Source: Actinomycetota bacterium
GTDB taxonomy: Bacteria > Actinomycetota > Acidimicrobiia > Acidimicrobiales > RAAP-2
Direction: 5' to 3'
Length of the DNA stretch: 64,000 nt
Assembly (NCBI GenBank): GCA_021324355.1
Contig: JAJPJD010000026.1
Coordinates: 1 to 64,000 of the forward strand
Position numbers and translations under genes: made by a program. How positions within the stretch are numbered: the first letter of the stretch is position 1; each line of letters starts with the position of its first letter. This document shows positions 60,876 through 64,000 of the stretch, piece after piece. The notes beneath the pieces were generated by a model, which searched no databases, was not told the DNA's origin, and saw only the letters and a program-made list of their open reading frames with translations.

Positions 60876-62813
60876 GTGCAGGTTCGCCCGCCGACGAGCA
60901 GCATCCCCGACGCCCCTGGCTCCTACCAGTTCGTCGACCGCGACGGCCAGGTGCTCTACGTCGGCAAGGCCAAGTCCCTCCGCCACCGCCTGCCGGCGTA
61001 CTGGGCGGACCCGGCGGCGCTGGCACCTCGGACCGCGCAGATGGTGGCCCAGGCCGAGCGGGTCGAGTGGGTGGTGGTGGACACCGAGGTCGACGCGCTG
61101 ATCCTCGAGCACGCGCTCATCCAGGCCCACAAGCCCCGCTACAACGTGCGTCTGAAGGACGACAAGAGCTACCCGTGGCTGGCGATCACCGTCGGCGACG
61201 AGTGGCCTCGGCCCATGATCGTCCGCGGCGCCAAGCGCAAGGGGGTGCGGTACTTCGGGCCCTACGGCCACGTGAAGTCGCTCCGCGAGACCCTGGACCT
61301 GCTGCTGCGGAGCTTCCCAGTGCGAACCTGCTCGGACGCGAAGTTCGCCCGCCATGCCCGGCTCGGGCGCCCCTGTCTGCTCTACGACATCGAGCGCTGC
61401 TCCGGCCCGTGCGTCGGCGCGGTGGAGCCCGAGCGGTACCACCAGATGATCGAGGACCTCATGCGTTTCCTCTCCGGCGACACGGCCGGGTCCTCTCCTC
61501 TCCGGCGACACGGCCGGGTCCTCGGGCGCCTCCGAGCAGAAATGGAGGAGGCCTCGGCGGCCCTCGAGTTCGAGCGGGCCGCCCGGTTGCGAGACCGGTT
61601 GGCCGCGGTGATGCGGGCGGCCGAGACCCAGCAGATGGTCTCGGGGCGGTCCGAAGACCTCGACCTCATCGGCGTGGCCGAGGACGACCTCGAAGCGGCG
61701 ATCCAGGTGTTCCACGTGCGCAAGGGGCGGGTGGTCGGTCGCAGCGGCTCGGTGGCCGACAAGGTGGAGGACCTGACCACGGCGCAGCTGATCGAGCGGG
61801 TCCTCCAGGACCTCTACGGCGTCCCCGGCGCGGACGTGCCCCGGAGGGTGCTGGTGCCCGTCCTGCCCGAGTCGCACCAGGCCCTGACCGACTGGCTCTC
61901 CGGGCTGCGGGGCGGCCCGGTGAGTCTGGCCGTGCCCCAGCGGGGGGAGAAGCGGACCCTGCACCAGACGGTGACCCGGAACGCGGCTGAGGACTTGGCT
62001 CGCCATCGGCTCCGCCGTGCGGCCGACCACAACGCCCGGTCGCGGGCCTTGACCGAGCTCCAAGCGGTGCTGGGCCTGCGCCAGGCGCCGCTTCGGATCG
62101 AGTGCTTCGACATGAGCCACCTGCAGGGCACCGACTACGTGGGCTCCATGGTGGTCTTCGAGGACGGGTTGGCCAAGAAGTCCGACTACCGGCGGTTTGC
62201 CTTGAAGGGTGTGACCGGCAACGACGACTACGCCGCGATGGAGGAGGTCCTGACCCGGCGACTCACCAACCTGCTGGCCGAGCGGGCCGAGCGGGCCGAG
62301 CGGGCGACGCGCGGTGAGGAAGAGGATCTGAGCAAGCGCCGGGCCAGAGCCCGTCGACGGTTCGCCTACCCACCGCAGCTGCTCTTGCTCGACGGCGGCC
62401 GGGGCCAGCTGTCGGTCGGGGTGCGGGTCCTCTCCCAGCTGGGCCTCGCCGACGAGATCGAGGTCGCGGCCCTGGCCAAACAGTTCGAGGAGGTCTACCG
62501 GCCCGGAGCCGAGCAGCCCATCCGGATCCCACGGGGCTCTGAGGCGCTCTACTTGCTCCAGCGGGTCCGGGACGAGGCCCATCGGTTCGCCGTCAGCTTC
62601 CATCGGGAGCGGCGGGGTCGGCGGATGACCCAGAGCGTCCTCGACGGGATCCCGGGGCTGGGTCCGGCTCGTCGCCGGCGGCTGCTGGCCTCTTTCGGCA
62701 GCGTGCGGGCCCTGCAGGCGGCGACCCCCGAAGAGCTCGCCGCCCTGAGCTGGCTGCCCGCGCCGGTGGCCGAGGCGTTGGCGGCCCGGCTCGTCGGCAC
62801 CGAGCCCCGCTGA
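60876..62813 (+). CDS. uvrC: UvrC, excinuclease ABC subunit C
   Basis: About 645 residues from the GTG at 60876. The GIY-YIG nuclease domain shows APGSYQFVDRDGQVLYVGKA and SLRHRL; the cysteine region SFPVRTCSDAKF and CLLYDIERCSGPC follows; the UVR domain is EEASAALEFERAARLRDRLA; the RNase H-like nuclease has IECFDMSHLQGTDYVGSMV and LLLDGGRGQL, and two HhH motifs (IPGLGPARRRRLL) end it. A perfect 28-bp tandem duplication lies near residues 197-216 just before the UVR domain and the frame is kept. It incises on both sides of lesions. Confidence 0.96.
   Translation: MQVRPPTSSIPDAPGSYQFVDRDGQVLYVGKAKSLRHRLPAYWADPAALAPRTAQMVAQAERVEWVVVDTEVDALILEHALIQAHKPRYNVRLKDDKSYPWLAITVGDEWPRPMIVRGAKRKGVRYFGPYGHVKSLRETLDLLLRSFPVRTCSDAKFARHARLGRPCLLYDIERCSGPCVGAVEPERYHQMIEDLMRFLSGDTAGSSPLRRHGRVLGRLRAEMEEASAALEFERAARLRDRLAAVMRAAETQQMVSGRSEDLDLIGVAEDDLEAAIQVFHVRKGRVVGRSGSVADKVEDLTTAQLIERVLQDLYGVPGADVPRRVLVPVLPESHQALTDWLSGLRGGPVSLAVPQRGEKRTLHQTVTRNAAEDLARHRLRRAADHNARSRALTELQAVLGLRQAPLRIECFDMSHLQGTDYVGSMVVFEDGLAKKSDYRRFALKGVTGNDDYAAMEEVLTRRLTNLLAERAERAERATRGEEEDLSKRRARARRRFAYPPQLLLLDGGRGQLSVGVRVLSQLGLADEIEVAALAKQFEEVYRPGAEQPIRIPRGSEALYLLQRVRDEAHRFAVSFHRERRGRRMTQSVLDGIPGLGPARRRRLLASFGSVRALQAATPEELAALSWLPAPVAEALAARLVGTEPR
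61468..61523 (+). repeat. 28-bp perfect tandem duplication in uvrC
   Basis: Bases 61468-61495 are repeated exactly at 61496-61523. The unit is not a multiple of three, so the second copy is read in another frame (LSGDTAGSS in the first, LRRHGRV in the second). The downstream UVR domain is in frame only with both copies present. Confidence 0.9.
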
Positions 62814-62862
62814 GGGCCCGGGCACGCCAGGGCGCCGGTTGATCGGCAAGACTGGGGTCGGC

Positions 62863-63717
62863 ATGGGCGAGTTCCTCGTCGTGACGGGCATGTCGGGGGC
62901 CGGCCGGTCCACCGTGGGGGCGGCGCTCGAGGACTTGGGCTGGTTCGTCATCGACAACCTGCCACCGGCTCTCATCACCCGAGTGGCCGACCTGGTGGGC
63001 CGACCCGGGGTGGAGGGCGACCGCATCGCCCTGGTCATCGGCCGAGCGGGCACCGAGCCCTACGAGGACATCCCGCCCATTCTCGACACCCTGCGCCGGT
63101 CCCGGCACCGGGTCCGGGTCCTGTTCCTCGACGCGCCAGACGACGTGCTGGTCCGCCGGTTCGAGGGCACCCGGCGGCGCCACCCACTGGCTGCACGGGG
63201 GGTGGAGGAGTCGATCGCCGACGAGCGCCGGCGGCTGGAGCCACTGCGCGCCGAGGCCGACGTGGTGATCGAGACCGGCGACCTCAACGTGAACCAGCTG
63301 CGGGTCCGAATCCTGGAGCTGTTCGGCACCGAGCCCGGCCTCACCGCCATGCAGACCTCGATCGTGTCGTTCGGCTACAAGCACGGGATCCCCCTCGACG
63401 TCGACGTGATGTTCGACTGCCGCTTCCTGCCCAACCCGTACTGGGTCGAGAGCCTGCGTGCCCTGAGCGGGACCGACGACGCGGTGCGCGAGTTCGTGCT
63501 GGGCCAACCGGAGACCCAGAGCTTCCTCGACAAGGTGGTCGACCTGCTGGTGTCGCTCGAGCCCGGGTTCGTGCGGGAGGGCAAGTCCTACCTCACCATC
63601 GCGATCGGCTGCACCGGCGGCCGCCACCGCTCGGTGGTGCTGGCGGACGAGTTGCGAGCACGGCTGGCCGAGCGCGGGATCTCGGCCAGCGTGTTCCACC
63701 GGGATGTGGACCGGTGA
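62863..63717 (+). CDS. rapZ: RapZ/YvcJ-family nucleotide-binding protein
   Basis: About 284 residues from the ATG at 62863. Its Walker A is GMSGAGRST with arginine where most have lysine; I recall the same in other actinobacteria. EDLGWFVIDNLPP, LFLDAPDDVLVRRFEGTRRRHPL, and C-terminal SFGYKHGIPLDVDVMFDCRFLPNPYW and IGCTGGRHRSV are diagnostic. In E. coli RapZ controls GlmZ and senses glucosamine-6-phosphate; in actinobacteria its role is less clear. It lies in the conserved uvrC-rapZ-yvcK order. Confidence 0.95.
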   Translation: MGEFLVVTGMSGAGRSTVGAALEDLGWFVIDNLPPALITRVADLVGRPGVEGDRIALVIGRAGTEPYEDIPPILDTLRRSRHRVRVLFLDAPDDVLVRRFEGTRRRHPLAARGVEESIADERRRLEPLRAEADVVIETGDLNVNQLRVRILELFGTEPGLTAMQTSIVSFGYKHGIPLDVDVMFDCRFLPNPYWVESLRALSGTDDAVREFVLGQPETQSFLDKVVDLLVSLEPGFVREGKSYLTIAIGCTGGRHRSVVLADELRARLAERGISASVFHRDVDR

Positions 63718-63730
63718 TCGGGACGCGCCG

Positions 63731-64000
63731 ATGAGCGGCCCGAGAGTGGTGGCGATCGGGGGCGGACACGGGACCGCAGTGACCCTGAGAGCTGCCACCC
63801 GCTACACCGACCGGATCACCGCCATCGTCTCGGTGGCTGACGACGGAGGCTCCAGTGGCCGGCTGCGGGAACTGCTCGACGTGGTGGCGCTCGGCGACGT
63901 GCGCAAGTGCCTGGTCGCGCTGGCCGACGAGGACAGCCCGCTGGCGATCGCCTTTGCGAGGCGGTTCGAGGAGGGAGAGCTGGCCGGCCACGCGCTGGGC
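63731..64000 (+). CDS. yvcK: YvcK/CofD-like protein, N-terminal part (partial)
   Basis: The frame from the ATG at 63731 runs off the window after 90 codons. VVAIGGGHGTAVTLRAATRY and SVADDGGSSGRLRELLDV, LGDVRKCLVAL are the N-terminal signatures of the gluconeogenesis/UDP-sugar-binding YvcK family (CofD fold). In Bacillus and mycobacteria it links metabolism with cell wall synthesis. Position after rapZ confirms it. Confidence 0.93.
   Translation, partial: MSGPRVVAIGGGHGTAVTLRAATRYTDRITAIVSVADDGGSSGRLRELLDVVALGDVRKCLVALADEDSPLAIAFARRFEEGELAGHALG

Noticed and set aside
1-64000. CRISPR arrays, rRNA genes or intact insertion sequences
   Set aside because: No regularly spaced repeats, rRNA segments or complete transposase with ends were seen.

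Overview
The window is very GC-rich chromosomal DNA with mostly GTG, TTG or ATG starts, many 4-base stop/start overlaps, and a recurring TANNNT -10 hexamer placed 6 to 9 bases before start codons (leaderless transcription). The order hisA-hisF ... trpE ... trpC-trpF-trpB-trpA ... ANTAR regulator-polA-rpsA ... coaE-uvrB-uvrA ... uvrC-rapZ-yvcK follows the backbone known from Mycobacterium and relatives, so the host is an actinobacterium. A dedicated trpF, no PriA-only arrangement, and the general gene content make me favour the Acidimicrobiia, but this is inference.

Bases 1-8315 carry the end of hisA, hisF, a convergent peptidase E, and two tryptophan units: a GroES-like gene with trpE and ygfZ, and a leaderless trpC-trpF-trpB-trpA operon. 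Bases 8322-11759 (minus) are a fatty acid synthesis operon fabD-fabG-acpP-fabF in which FabD ends in a biotinyl-like domain that has lost its lysine. Bases 11885-14816 hold a nitrilase-family amidase, a 34-residue membrane peptide, and an orphan exported solute-binding protein with a strong terminator.

Bases about 14.9-25.2 kb look like an accessory island that ends at a tRNA-Leu(CAA) gene: a beta-lactamase-like serine hydrolase, a frameshifted CmcJ/NvfI-type remnant, a DegT aminotransferase / Gfo-Idh dehydrogenase / ceramidase-like operon, a decayed IS110 transposase, a zinc alcohol dehydrogenase, a second Gfo-Idh protein and a methyltransferase.

Bases 25.4-32.6 kb return to the backbone: a PhyH-type dioxygenase, a MenC-like enolase-superfamily enzyme, a small coiled-coil protein coupled to a PdtaR-like ANTAR regulator, polA and rpsA. 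Between rpsA and coaE (32.7-49.6 kb) lies a cell-surface glycan block: membrane glycosyltransferases, a UDP-galactopyranose-mutase-like flavoprotein, methyltransferase, a very large AftD-like arabinofuranosyltransferase-type protein, a GT4 enzyme, two O-acyltransferases and an SGNH hydrolase.

Bases 49.6-64 kb hold coaE, uvrB, uvrA, a cytidylate-kinase-like gene, another membrane glycosyltransferase, a GT2-methyltransferase fusion, nadA with a structured leader, uvrC with a 28-bp tandem duplication, rapZ and the start of yvcK. The most interesting items are the nadA leader RNA, the FabD fusion, the leaderless promoter set with hairpins at transcript starts, the GT2-methyltransferase fusion, the long antisense overlap of the AftD-like gene, and the sugar-type operon of the island.
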